Assembly: GCF_900167525.1 (NCBI RefSeq)
Contig: NZ_FUZQ01000008.1
Coordinates: 124,001-188,000, forward strand
Direction of reading: 5' to 3'
Length of the DNA: 64,000 nt
From: Krasilnikoviella flava
GTDB taxonomy: Bacteria > Actinomycetota > Actinomycetes > Actinomycetales > Cellulomonadaceae
The notes beneath the pieces are model-generated. The model searched no databases, was not told the origin of the DNA, and saw nothing but the letters and a program-made list of their open reading frames with translations. A program made the translations under genes and the position numbers. Positions 1-7,798 of the stretch are shown here, piece by piece (the stretch's first letter is position 1; each line of letters begins with the position of its first letter).

Positions 1-519
1 GTCGGTCTTGGTCGACTCGACGACGCGGTCCGACAGGCCCTTGCGGTCGGAGATGATCTGCTCGATCGTCATGTCGCCGACGATGGAACGCAGCGAGCCC
101 TCGAGGGACTCCTTGATGATCTCGGTGAGCATCTCCTGCTGGGAGAGGAAGCGCTGCGCCGCGCGCCGCACGCCCTCGTCGTCGCCCCGCACCTTGAAGT
201 TGATCGACGCCTTGATCGCGATCTTGATGCGGTTCTTGTCGACGCCCTCGACGGTGATACCGATCTGCCGCTGCTCGAGCGAGATCGCGAAACCCTGCTG
301 CAGGATCGGCCAGACGAACGTGCGGCCGCCGATGACGACCTTCTGGCTGACTCCCGCCTTCTCTCTGCTGCCGGCGCCGCGGCCGACGATGACGAGCGCC
401 TGGTTCGGCGGGACGCGGCGGATGCGCTGCCCGACGAAGATGCCTACGGCCAGGAGGGCGACGACGAGCGCGAGCACCGCGATCGTGGTGATGAAACTGC
501 TGTCGGACGAGTCGAACAT
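1..519 (-). CDS. Flotillin/SPFH-domain protein, 3' part outside window
   Basis: The first 173 codons of a flotillin-like membrane scaffold protein are present; the reading frame is still open at base 1. Visible in the translation are an N-terminal membrane segment at about residues 9-25, then the SPFH/PHB domain with the typical start RRVPPNQALVIVGRG (about 34-48), the segment GGRTFVWPILQQ, and later EIIKESLEGSLRSIVGDMTI. Flotillins coat the inner face of the membrane and organise ordered lipid domains. The ATG at 519 is chosen because the membrane segment follows directly. It lies 40 bases downstream of the stop of an NfeD-like gene on the same strand, the usual bacterial pairing, so the two are probably an operon. 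Confidence 0.93.
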   Translation of the reverse strand, partial: MFDSSDSSFITTIAVLALVVALLAVGIFVGQRIRRVPPNQALVIVGRGAGSREKAGVSQKVVIGGRTFVWPILQQGFAISLEQRQIGITVEGVDKNRIKIAIKASINFKVRGDDEGVRRAAQRFLSQQEMLTEIIKESLEGSLRSIVGDMTIEQIISDRKGLSDRVVESTKTD

Positions 520-559
520 GGTGCGCGCCGGAGCGCGGCTCCTTCCGGTCGAGGGGACG

Positions 560-1024
560 TCAGCGGGTGTGCGGGGCGACCCGCACGGTGGATCCGGAGT
601 GCTCGAGCACGACGACGCGCGTGCCGGCGGCGATCGGCGCGTCGGACCGGGCGAGGCGGCGCTCGAGCTCGCTCGGGACGTCGAGGGAGACCTCGCCCGA
701 GCTGGGTGTCACGTCGGTCGTCGCCGTGCCGCTGGCCCCGACGAGCGAGACGGCGACGCCGTCCTCGCTCGACGCCAGCCGCCGCACCAGCACCTGTGCC
801 AGAAGGACGGCCAGGAGCCCGACGACCGCCGACGCGACGTACGCGATCCACACCGCGAGGTCGTTGGCGACGACGATCGTGCCGACCGCCCCGAACACCA
901 CGGCGCCCACCCCGAGGGACGTGCCGGACAGCGCGCCGTCGCCGAGGTCGACCAGATCACCGACCAGGAGCGAGACGAGCAGCAGGATCATCCCTGCCGA
1001 ACCGATGAGGACGAAGACGAGCAC
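560..1024 (-). CDS. NfeD-like membrane protein
   Basis: A 154-residue protein with about four hydrophobic segments in the first 90 residues, followed by a soluble C-terminal portion of about 60 residues (GVAVSLVGASGTATTDVTPS ... GTRVVVLEHSGSTVRV). The pattern of small residues and alternating valines fits the OB-fold domain of NfeD proteins. NfeD proteins partner with flotillin/stomatin-type SPFH proteins, and a flotillin gene follows 40 bases downstream. The GTG at 1024 is chosen because GGAG precedes it by five bases and the first membrane segment follows at once; longer open frame upstream has no ribosome site. Exact function is unknown. Confidence 0.85.
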   Translation of the reverse strand: MLVFVLIGSAGMILLLVSLLVGDLVDLGDGALSGTSLGVGAVVFGAVGTIVVANDLAVWIAYVASAVVGLLAVLLAQVLVRRLASSEDGVAVSLVGASGTATTDVTPSSGEVSLDVPSELERRLARSDAPIAAGTRVVVLEHSGSTVRVAPHTR

Positions 1025-1144
1025 GCGGTCTCCTGGGTGGTGGGCGGACGCGACGCGGGGCCACGGGCCGGGTGCTGAAGATGTGTGGATCGTGTGACGA
1101 CGACGACACCCTAGCGAACTCTGGACGGAGCCTGGACGGTCGGT

Positions 1145-1168
1145 CCACAGGAACCTCCACAGGCACCT
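1145..1168. repeat. Tandem 12-bp repeat upstream of phosphatase gene
   Basis: Two consecutive 12-bp units, CCACAGGaACCT then CCACAGGcACCT, lie in the 184-base gap between the divergent nfeD-like and histidine-phosphatase genes. No clear promoter or operator can be assigned; recorded only as a local duplication in a putative promoter region. Confidence 0.5.
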
Positions 1169-1208
1169 CCGCGTGCCGCCGCCGCAGGTCTGCGTGATGC
1201 TCGGAGGC

Positions 1209-1847
1209 ATGCCTCTCGTGCCGAGCAAGGACCCGCAGCTCGTCCTCCTGCGCCACGGCGAGACCGCGTGGAGCGCGAGCGGCCAGCACACCGGACGCAC
1301 CGACCTCCCGCTCACGGACGCAGGCGTGGAGCAGGCCCGCACCGCCGGGCACGCGCTGGCCGGCATCACCTTCACCGCCGTCTACGCGTCACCGCTGGAA
1401 CGCGCACGGCACACCGCGGAGCTCGTCGGCCACCCCGACGCCGTCGCCGATCCCGACCTCGCCGAGTGGGACTACGGCCCCGTCGACGGACGCACCAGCG
1501 CCGACGTCTCCGAGGCGATCGGCCACGAGTTCCAGATCTTCGAGGACGGCGTGCGCGTGCTGTCGCCCGACCCCGCGCACGGCGACGGCCGGCCCGGAGA
1601 GCTGCTCGCCGACGTCGCGGCCCGCGCCCGGCGGTTCGTCGAGCGCGCCGACACCACCCTCCAGGCCGGCGGGAACGTGCTCGCGGTGGCGCACGGCCAC
1701 CTGCTGCGCGTGCTCGCGACCGCCTGGATCGGCGTCGACCCGCGCTACGCCGCGCGACTCGAGCTCGGCACCGCCGCGATCTGCCAGCTCGGGTACGGGC
1801 ACGACCTGCGCACCATCGAGGGCTGGAACCTGCCTCCACACGTCTGA
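1209..1847 (+). CDS. Histidine phosphatase family protein
   Basis: A 212-residue member of the phosphoglycerate-mutase-like histidine phosphatases. The phospho-accepting histidine is in LVLLRHGET (about residues 12-20), the second catalytic histidine in VLAVAHGHLLRVL (about 160-172), and the arginine and glutamate pocket residues are in SPLERARHTAE and LAEWDYG. Substrate cannot be told from sequence; close family members act on small phosphate esters or sugar phosphates. The ATG at 1209 has GGAGG only one base away, so the GTG at 1218, ten bases downstream of that site, is an alternative start. Followed 44 bases later by a PH-domain gene on the same strand. Confidence 0.9.
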   Translation: MPLVPSKDPQLVLLRHGETAWSASGQHTGRTDLPLTDAGVEQARTAGHALAGITFTAVYASPLERARHTAELVGHPDAVADPDLAEWDYGPVDGRTSADVSEAIGHEFQIFEDGVRVLSPDPAHGDGRPGELLADVAARARRFVERADTTLQAGGNVLAVAHGHLLRVLATAWIGVDPRYAARLELGTAAICQLGYGHDLRTIEGWNLPPHV

Positions 1848-1891
1848 GCAGCGCCGTCGTCCCCGACCGCCCGTCTGGCACGATGTGCGGC

Positions 1892-2425
1892 ATGGCGCTG
1901 AACCAGGACGACCTCATCGACGGTGAGCGCGTGGTCATGGACCTGCACGAGCACGCCAAGGCCGTGATCTGGCCGTTCCTGCTCCTGCTCGTGCTCCTCG
2001 TCGCCGCCGCGTTCTCGTTCGTCGTCCCCATGGACGACGTGGTCCGCTGGATCGTGCTCGGTGTGCTCGCCGTCGTCGCCGTCGTCTGGGTGCTCGTGCC
2101 GTGGCTGAAGTGGCGCACCACCTCGTGGACCGTCACCACCAAGCGGATCGCCATGCGCTCCGGCATCGTCACGCGCGTGGGCCGTGACATCCCGCTCTAC
2201 CGCATCAACGACATCGCGCTCGAGAAGGACCTCCTGGACCGGATGCTCGGCTGCGGCACCCTGCAGGTCTCGGACGCCACCGAGAAGGCCGGCATGATGC
2301 TGCGCGACGTGCCCCGCGTCGAGCGGGTCCAGGTGCAGCTGCAGGAGCTGCTGCACAGCGCCGACGACGGCTCGGACGACGGCGAGTGGCCGCCGTCCGA
2401 ACCCTCGCGCGGCCGCCGGCGCTGA
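1892..2425 (+). CDS. Membrane-anchored bacterial PH-domain (YdbS-like) protein
   Basis: A 177-residue protein with two adjacent membrane segments (about residues 26-45 and 50-69) followed by a bacterial PH domain (DUF304/YdbS type): SWTVTTKRIAMRSGIVTRVG, then DIPLYRINDIALEKDLLDRM and GTLQVSDATEKAGMMLRDVP. The motif of a membrane hairpin plus the R-I-x-D-I loop is characteristic of this family, whose biochemical role is not settled. The acidic/arginine tail ends in GRRR. The ATG at 1892 was chosen; ATG at 1883 is a possible alternative in the same frame. It converges on the metallophosphoesterase locus 30 bases downstream. Confidence 0.88.
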   Translation: MALNQDDLIDGERVVMDLHEHAKAVIWPFLLLLVLLVAAAFSFVVPMDDVVRWIVLGVLAVVAVVWVLVPWLKWRTTSWTVTTKRIAMRSGIVTRVGRDIPLYRINDIALEKDLLDRMLGCGTLQVSDATEKAGMMLRDVPRVERVQVQLQELLHSADDGSDDGEWPPSEPSRGRRR

Positions 2426-2455
2426 GCCGGCACAGCCTGCCGTCGAAGACTCCCG

Positions 2456-3699
2456 TCAGCCTCTGCCGTCCGGCAGCGGGAGCGGCTCGATCCACTGGTC
2501 GTCAGCCGTGAGGTCGATGCCGAACTCCGACGCGAACCGCATGGTCGTACCGGCCAGCACCCCGTCCACCGACTCGTCGAGCCGGTAGACGCGCGCACCC
2601 CGCAGTCGGTTGCGTTCCGCGCCGCTCAGGCCGTACGTGCCGAACCCGGTGTTGCCGGAGTAGCCCAGCAGCACCCCGTAGTAGTTCCCCGAGTACGTGT
2701 TCACATGGTCGTGGCCGCAGAAGATGCCCCGGACGTCGCCCCGGTGCTGCACCGCCGAGAACAGGCCTGAGTTGAACGGTCCCGGGCACTCCTCCTCGTT
2801 GCGCTCCCCCACGATCTGGTGCCGCCCGGCGCCGCGATCGTGGTCCGCGGCGGTGCGGCCGTCGACGGAGCCGAACCACATGAACCGGTACTCCCACAGG
2901 GGGATGTGGATGAACATCAGCGACGGGATCGCGCGGCGGTAGCGCCGCTCCAGCTCGACCGACGTGCGGTAGTACCAGTCCACCTGGTCCATCCGCACCC
3001 AGTCCCACGTCGGGTAGCCGGTGAGGTCCTGCCCGTCGATCGTGCCGGGCGCGTACCGGCCGGAGTCGAGCAGCCACACGTTGAACGCCGGCCGCCCGTT
3101 CGTGCCGTCGATCAGCAGGTGCGAGTTGCCCTGCCCCGTCACGCCCTTGGCGGTCGGGCCGTTCACGTTGTGGCGGTAGGAGCGGTAGAACGCGAGCATC
3201 TGCGCCTCGTCCACCCCGCTGCTGGGCGTCGAGTCTCGTCATGGTTGCCGAACGTGATCGCCCACGGGATCTGCCGCTCCTCCATCGGCTGGGCCACGTT
3301 GTTCATCGCCTGCCGCATCTCGAGCGGGGTGTCGCAGCCGCCCGTGATGTTGTCGCCGTTGAGGATCACCAGGTCCGGCCGCTCGTCGTCGAGCACCGCG
3401 CGCATGAGCTCCAGCGTGCGGCGGTCGATCTTCTCGTCGTCCTGGGTGTCGTTGAACTGCACGATCGTGTAGGTGCCGTCCGCACGGAACCGCAGTCTCG
3501 GCGAACGACCGCGCGAAGCGGACGCCGCCTCCGTCGCGGCGGGCGCCGCCACGGCCGACGACGCGCCCGCCACGGCGGTGCCCGCCGCGCCCAGGCCTGT
3601 GAGTGTCATGAAGGTACGCCGCCCCAGGCCGGACGCCGTCGCGTCGGTGCTCTCGTCGGGGCGGGCGGGTTCGTCGTGCTCGGTCCGATGCTCGCTCAT
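2456..3699 (-). pseudogene. Tat-exported metallophosphoesterase, frameshifted
   Basis: A calcineurin-like phosphoesterase read from ATG 3699. A Tat leader is present (GLGRRTFMTLTGLGAAG, then an AVAAPA cleavage region). Metal-site motifs run in order: FNDTQDD, LNGDNITGG, FGNHDE, and after the break FIHIPLWEY and FCGHDHVN. The frame breaks at about 3234: one base is missing straight after the codons for GNHDE. The upstream frame then runs to a stop at 3163, while the family-typical sequence (VDEAQMLAFYRSYRHN...) continues in another frame to 2456. Restoring one base would give NHDEDSTPSSGVDEAQ. Either a real single-base deletion inactivates the gene or this is a sequencing error in a G-rich tract. 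Outside the cell it would hydrolyse phosphomono- or diesters. Confidence 0.88.
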
Positions 3700-3810
3700 G
3701 TCCCCGGAACGTAGGGCCGGGCGGGAACCACGGGCAGGACGCGCGGTGAACCCCTCGTGGACAGATCCCGAACTCGACGAGCAGGCCCACGGGAGGGGGC
3801 CGGGGCACGC

Positions 3811-5679
3811 TCAGAAGGGTGGCGGCCCGTCGCCGTCCTGTCGGCGGCCGGGGCCGGGGGCCGGCCCGTCGCGCCGCGCCGACGTCACGCGCGGGTCCTG
3901 CGGCACCGGGTCACGGGCGAACCGGTGAGCCGTGGGCGCGGTCCACGTGGTGCCGCCGGTGGACGGGTCGCGAGCCACCGCCCACCCGCCGACCGTCTTG
4001 GCGCGGTGATGGGTGCGGCACAGGGCGTGCAGGTTGGCGCCGTGGGTCTGCGGGGCGTCGCGGGTGGGGTCGAACGGCTCCACGTGGTCGAGGTCGCACG
4101 ACGCGGCCGGCACGCGGCAGCCGGGGAACGTGCACGTGACGTCTCGCGCGACGACGGCCGCGCGCAGCGCCTCGCCGGGGCGGTAGGTGCGGGACGAGAC
4201 GTCCGTCAGCACCCCGCTCTCCGGATCGGTGAACAGCCGCTGCCAGACGGCGTCCGGGTCGGACGCGAGGGCCCGCGCCATCGAGGCGGGGATCGGACCG
4301 TGGCCGGCCAGGATCGCCGGCAGGTCTTCGGAGCCCAGCAGGGTCGACGCTGCCACGGACACCCGGATACCCGCGCGCGACCGCGAGCGCGGCCGGGACG
4401 AAGCCTCGCCGCCCGCGGCGATCCGCCCGGGGACGTACTGCCCCGTGACGTGCTGCCCTGGGACGGACGGGCAGAGGGCGGAAGGGCCGGGGGCCGACGG
4501 TCCAGGGAGGGACGGGCCGGGGGCCGACGGTCCAGGGAGGGACGGGCCGGGGGCGAGCCGTCCGGTGGCGAGCGCGGTGAACGCGTCTGCGCGGCACTCG
4601 CCGAGGCGACGCGTCTCGCCGGGCGCGCGGCGCATGGCGAGGCCGACGTCGTCGATCGCGGCGAACGCCCGTGCGGCGTCGTCCGCCGGCAGGTAGGCGG
4701 TGAGGTAGGCCATCGCGTCGTCCACCGGCTCGAGCCTGACGTACCGCTCGGCGCGCGCGGCCCGGTGCCGGTCCTCCGCGCCGCCCGGGTCGACCTCGAT
4801 CTCCGCCCGGCGCATGTGCGCACGGAGCTGCGGCGCGGTGAGGTGCTCGGCGTCGGACAGCACCCCGGCGACGGCCTCGCGGCGCAGGTGGTCGGGCATC
4901 CGGCCCGCGTCGACCAGTGCCTCCGCCTTGCGCCGGTCGACGACGCCCGAGGCGAGGGCGTCCGCCACCTCCGGCAGCCGGGACGTGCCGTGCGCCACCG
5001 TGACGAGCTGCGCCGCCGCGTGGCGGGTCAGGCCGAGCCTCGCCGCCACGGCATCGGCCACGAACTCGTGCCGCGACGACCCGCGGGTGCGCTCCAGCAT
5101 CTCCGCCAGCACGCGCGCGGACCCCGCCTGTGCCCAGGAAGCCACCCGCTCCCAGGCTGCCAGCACCTCGAGGATCGTGAAGTCGTCCAGCTCCGCCTCG
5201 TCCAGCGACGCCAGCGTGCTCGCGAGGTCCGGGCCCGGCGACAGAGCGTCCAGCACGGCGAGGAGCGGACGGTCGGCACCGCGCCCCTCCCGGACCTCGA
5301 CCGGCAACGTCGGGGGCGAGGTCGGGGCGGAGGTCGGGGCGGAGGTCGGGGCCGAAGATGAGGTCCCGAGCACATCACCGTCGAGCACACCACCGGCGAG
5401 CACACCACCGGCGAGCACCGCACCATCGAGCGCCGCACCAGCCGGCGACCAGCGCACGTCGACGAGACGACCGCCGTCGGCGTCCTCGGCGATGTCGTCC
5501 CCGAGAGGGCCTTCGAGTGCTCGTTCGAGAATCGTCGCGCGCACCGCCGTGACGTGCGGTGCGCGCGACGTGTAGAGCTCCGGCGCGACCGGGGCACAGG
5601 CCGCGCCGGAGCCGAGTGCCCGAGGACGACGGTGCCCGGCCGCGGGCGGGGCGGCTCGGGCTCCGTCGTCTTCGAACAT
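3811..5679 (-). CDS. DUF222/HNH endonuclease-domain protein (13E12-repeat type)
   Basis: A 622-residue member of the actinobacterial DUF222-HNH family. The DUF222 helical region spans about residues 130-450. The HNH/treble-clef nuclease motif is near the C terminus: CTFPGC, CDLDHVEPF and LHALCRTHHRAKT (about 515-565), with the paired cysteines, DH and HH needed for metal binding. Three low-complexity tandem repeats punctuate the protein: AGGVLAGGVL, APTSAPTSAPTS and a GPSLPGPSAP decamer. The ATG at 5679 lies inside a perfect LexA box; a TTG at 5715 would extend the protein by 12 residues. Members in mycobacteria are DNA-damage inducible. The biological role is unclear; possibly a mobile or selfish nuclease. 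Confidence 0.88.
   Translation of the reverse strand: MFEDDGARAAPPAAGHRRPRALGSGAACAPVAPELYTSRAPHVTAVRATILERALEGPLGDDIAEDADGGRLVDVRWSPAGAALDGAVLAGGVLAGGVLDGDVLGTSSSAPTSAPTSAPTSPPTLPVEVREGRGADRPLLAVLDALSPGPDLASTLASLDEAELDDFTILEVLAAWERVASWAQAGSARVLAEMLERTRGSSRHEFVADAVAARLGLTRHAAAQLVTVAHGTSRLPEVADALASGVVDRRKAEALVDAGRMPDHLRREAVAGVLSDAEHLTAPQLRAHMRRAEIEVDPGGAEDRHRAARAERYVRLEPVDDAMAYLTAYLPADDAARAFAAIDDVGLAMRRAPGETRRLGECRADAFTALATGRLAPGPSLPGPSAPGPSLPGPSAPGPSALCPSVPGQHVTGQYVPGRIAAGGEASSRPRSRSRAGIRVSVAASTLLGSEDLPAILAGHGPIPASMARALASDPDAVWQRLFTDPESGVLTDVSSRTYRPGEALRAAVVARDVTCTFPGCRVPAASCDLDHVEPFDPTRDAPQTHGANLHALCRTHHRAKTVGGWAVARDPSTGGTTWTAPTAHRFARDPVPQDPRVTSARRDGPAPGPGRRQDGDGPPPF
4485..4555. repeat. 30-bp tandem repeat inside HNH gene
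   Basis: Two full 30-bp units and part of a third (unit beginning GGCCGGGGGCCGACGGTCCA) lie in tandem within the HNH gene. The period is a multiple of three, so the gene stays open and encodes a repeated decapeptide (GPSLPGPSAP) in the linker between the DUF222 region and the nuclease. Probably a site of copy-number slippage. Confidence 0.85.
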
Positions 5680-5687
5680 GTGTTCGA
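5672..5687. promoter_or_regulatory. LexA/SOS box overlapping the HNH start codon
   Basis: TCGAACATGTGTTCGA is a perfect 16-bp palindrome and matches the actinobacterial LexA operator (TCGAAC-N4-GTTCGA). On the minus strand the ATG at 5679 and the next two codons (Phe, Glu) are part of the box. LexA binding here would block transcription, so the downstream HNH gene should be DNA-damage inducible. The overlap implies a leaderless or very short-leader transcript, or use of the TTG start at 5715. Confidence 0.85.
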
Positions 5688-5968
5688 GAGTAGCGTCCCT
5701 GACCTGGCCCCACAAGGGCAGACGCGTGTCGAAGGAGCAGGTCTGCGCCGCCCGCCCGCGGCGGGCGTGGCGTCACGTGGGGCACAGCCGATGTCGCCTC
5801 ACCGACCGCGGTGCCCCGGCGGCGGTGTCCCGGCCGCGGTGTCCCGACCGCGGTGAGCGCACGACGGTCCCGTGCACGGGGGACACCGTTCCCCCGTCCG
5901 GGTGAGGCCACGGGCACGGGTCCGGCGGGAGCGTGGGAGCACACGCACCCCACCACCGGAGGCACCCG

Positions 5969-7114
5969 ATGACCAGCCCGCCCGTCCACCACGACACCGT
6001 GACGACGCCCGCCGGCCCGGCGGCGTCGACGTGGGGCCGGCGCCTCGCCGGCGCCGCGCTCGGCGCCTCCGCCGCGACGGCGGCCCTGCTCGGCCTCTTC
6101 GTGGCCCGGCCCGCGATCGACCCGTTCCGCGAGGAGGAGAACTCCCTCGGGCACGCCCTCCTGCCCGGCCTGCCGCTCAGCTGGCTGCTGCTCGCGGTGG
6201 CGCTCTTCGGCGCCGCGACGGCTGCCGTCGTGCTCGCCACCGGGCGGCAGCCCTGGCGGGTCGTCGCGCCGGTCACCGTCGTCGAGGTCCTCGCGTTCGG
6301 GATCCTCGCCCAGGGCTCCGGGACGCTGAGCGTCGCCGGCTACCTCGTCGCCCTCGCGGTGCCGGTCCTCGCCGTGTGGGCGGGGGTGCAGGTGTTCCGC
6401 CACCGCCCCGCCTGGCGGCTCACGGTGCTCCTCGCGGCCGTGGCCGCCGTCGTCGGCATCGTCGTCGCCCAGGACGCCTTCGGCACCTGGATCAACGGCA
6501 TCGCGGCAGGGTTCGCGCGCGAACGGTGGGGCCTGCTCGCCGTGCTGCTGCCGCTCGCGACGGCGTCGGCCTGGGCCGGCCTGGCCCTGATGGCCGCCTG
6601 GCGACGCGGGTCCTTGCGCCGGGCCACCGTCTGGGTGACGCGGCACCGCACGCTGTTCACGGTCGTCGCGGCGCTCGGCCCCCTGCCCTACGCGCTCGCC
6701 CGTCTCACCTGGCTGACGCCGTGGCCGCAGCTCGCCACGGGCGAGGCCCTGCCCCTCGCCGTCCGCATCCAGGGTCTGTCGCTCTCGTCCGGCGCGTGGC
6801 TCGGCATCGTCCTCACGCTCGGCCTGATCCTGCCGTGGGGCGAACGCCTGCCGCGCTGGTTCGGCCGCCGCGCCGGGCAGCCGGTGCCGCCGGCCGCCGC
6901 CATCGTGCCGGGCGGGATCGTCGCCGTCATGCTCTGCGGCGCCGCCGTCCCCATGATCGTCATGATGGGGTGGACCGCGGCCCTGTACTTCCCCGCGTGG
7001 TTCTGGGGCCCGGCGCTCGCCCTCGCCGTCTGGGGGTACGCCGGGCACCGGTACGGGGTCGGGCCGGTCAGCGATCCAGGACCTGCTGCGCCCGCTCCCG
7101 CATCTCGTCGCTGA
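5969..7114 (+). CDS. Polytopic membrane protein of unknown function
   Basis: A 381-residue integral membrane protein with roughly nine to ten hydrophobic segments, beginning at about residue 25 (GAALGASAATAALLGLFVA) and ending with a pair near residues 320-365. No transporter or enzyme signature is recognised. Short conserved-looking loops include DPFREEENSLGHALLPG (about 52-68) and LTWLTPWPQL. ATG 5969 has GGAGG seven bases upstream. Its last 47 bases overlap the end of the convergent MOSC gene. The 250-base gap upstream contains the HNH SOS box at its far end and otherwise nothing I can identify. Confidence 0.75.
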   Translation: MTSPPVHHDTVTTPAGPAASTWGRRLAGAALGASAATAALLGLFVARPAIDPFREEENSLGHALLPGLPLSWLLLAVALFGAATAAVVLATGRQPWRVVAPVTVVEVLAFGILAQGSGTLSVAGYLVALAVPVLAVWAGVQVFRHRPAWRLTVLLAAVAAVVGIVVAQDAFGTWINGIAAGFARERWGLLAVLLPLATASAWAGLALMAAWRRGSLRRATVWVTRHRTLFTVVAALGPLPYALARLTWLTPWPQLATGEALPLAVRIQGLSLSSGAWLGIVLTLGLILPWGERLPRWFGRRAGQPVPPAAAIVPGGIVAVMLCGAAVPMIVMMGWTAALYFPAWFWGPALALAVWGYAGHRYGVGPVSDPGPAAPAPASRR

Positions 7115-7730
7115 GCCGCAGCTCGCCGTCGTCGTGGGCCACGACCAGCGCCTTCGCGACGTCGGCGAGCACGGCCGCGCCGTCGAGCCGGTTGAACGCC
7201 CCGAACCAGTCCGTGAGGGTGACGCCGTGCGTCGGCCGGTGCACCACCTCGACGACGTCCCCCGCGCCCAGGTCGCCGTTCTCCACGACGCGCAGGTACG
7301 CGCCCGTGCGGTTCGCCTGCGTGAACCGGCGCACCCAGCGGGGCGGCGAGTCGAGGCGACGGGCGAACGTCTGGCACGGCGTGCGGGGCTGCGTCACCTC
7401 GAGGAGGGCGGTGCCCACGCGCCAGCGCTCCCCGACCACCGCCCGGCTCACCTCGAGGCCGCGGGTGCGCAGGTTCTCGCCGAACAGCCCGGGCGTGATC
7501 TCGTAGCCCAGCTCGGCGCCCCACACCTCCGCGTCCTCCTGGGAGTAGGCGTAGACCGCCTGGTCGAGGCCGCCGTGGTTGGCACGGTCCGCCTGCACGT
7601 CGGCGTACAGCCCGTACGGGCGGGCCTTCACCCGGCCGTCGACGGGGCGCTTGTCGATGGCGGTGACGCCGACCGTGCCGGCATCGGGCAGGAGGGCGAA
7701 CACGCGGCAGACGGCGAGGAGCTCGGGCAC
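7068..7730 (-). CDS. MOSC domain protein (YiiM-like)
   Basis: A 220-residue MOSC-domain protein. The family binds molybdenum cofactor or transfers sulfur, and YiiM-type members act in molybdenum-dependent detoxification of N-hydroxylated compounds. Diagnostic segments are GLYADVQADRANHGGLDQAV (about residues 42-61, with the HGG core), GLFGENLRTRG, VGTALLEVTQPRTPCQTFA (the cysteine at about 118 is the conserved MOSC cysteine) and a C-terminal three-helix extension. GTG 7730 follows GAGG by eight bases. Partner oxidoreductase subunits are not visible nearby. It overlaps the convergent membrane-protein gene by 47 bases. Confidence 0.88.
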   Translation of the reverse strand: MPELLAVCRVFALLPDAGTVGVTAIDKRPVDGRVKARPYGLYADVQADRANHGGLDQAVYAYSQEDAEVWGAELGYEITPGLFGENLRTRGLEVSRAVVGERWRVGTALLEVTQPRTPCQTFARRLDSPPRWVRRFTQANRTGAYLRVVENGDLGAGDVVEVVHRPTHGVTLTDWFGAFNRLDGAAVLADVAKALVVAHDDGELRLSDEMRERAQQVLDR

Positions 7731-7798
7731 GGCAGCATCCTCTCAGGCCGAGCCCGGTCATCCGGTCTCAGGGCGATCCGTCGCCTACCGTGGTGCCC

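Noticed and set aside
8-1078. A plus-strand open frame over the flotillin and nfeD region
   Set aside because: The minus strand encodes recognisable SPFH and NfeD sequences; the plus translation has no family features.
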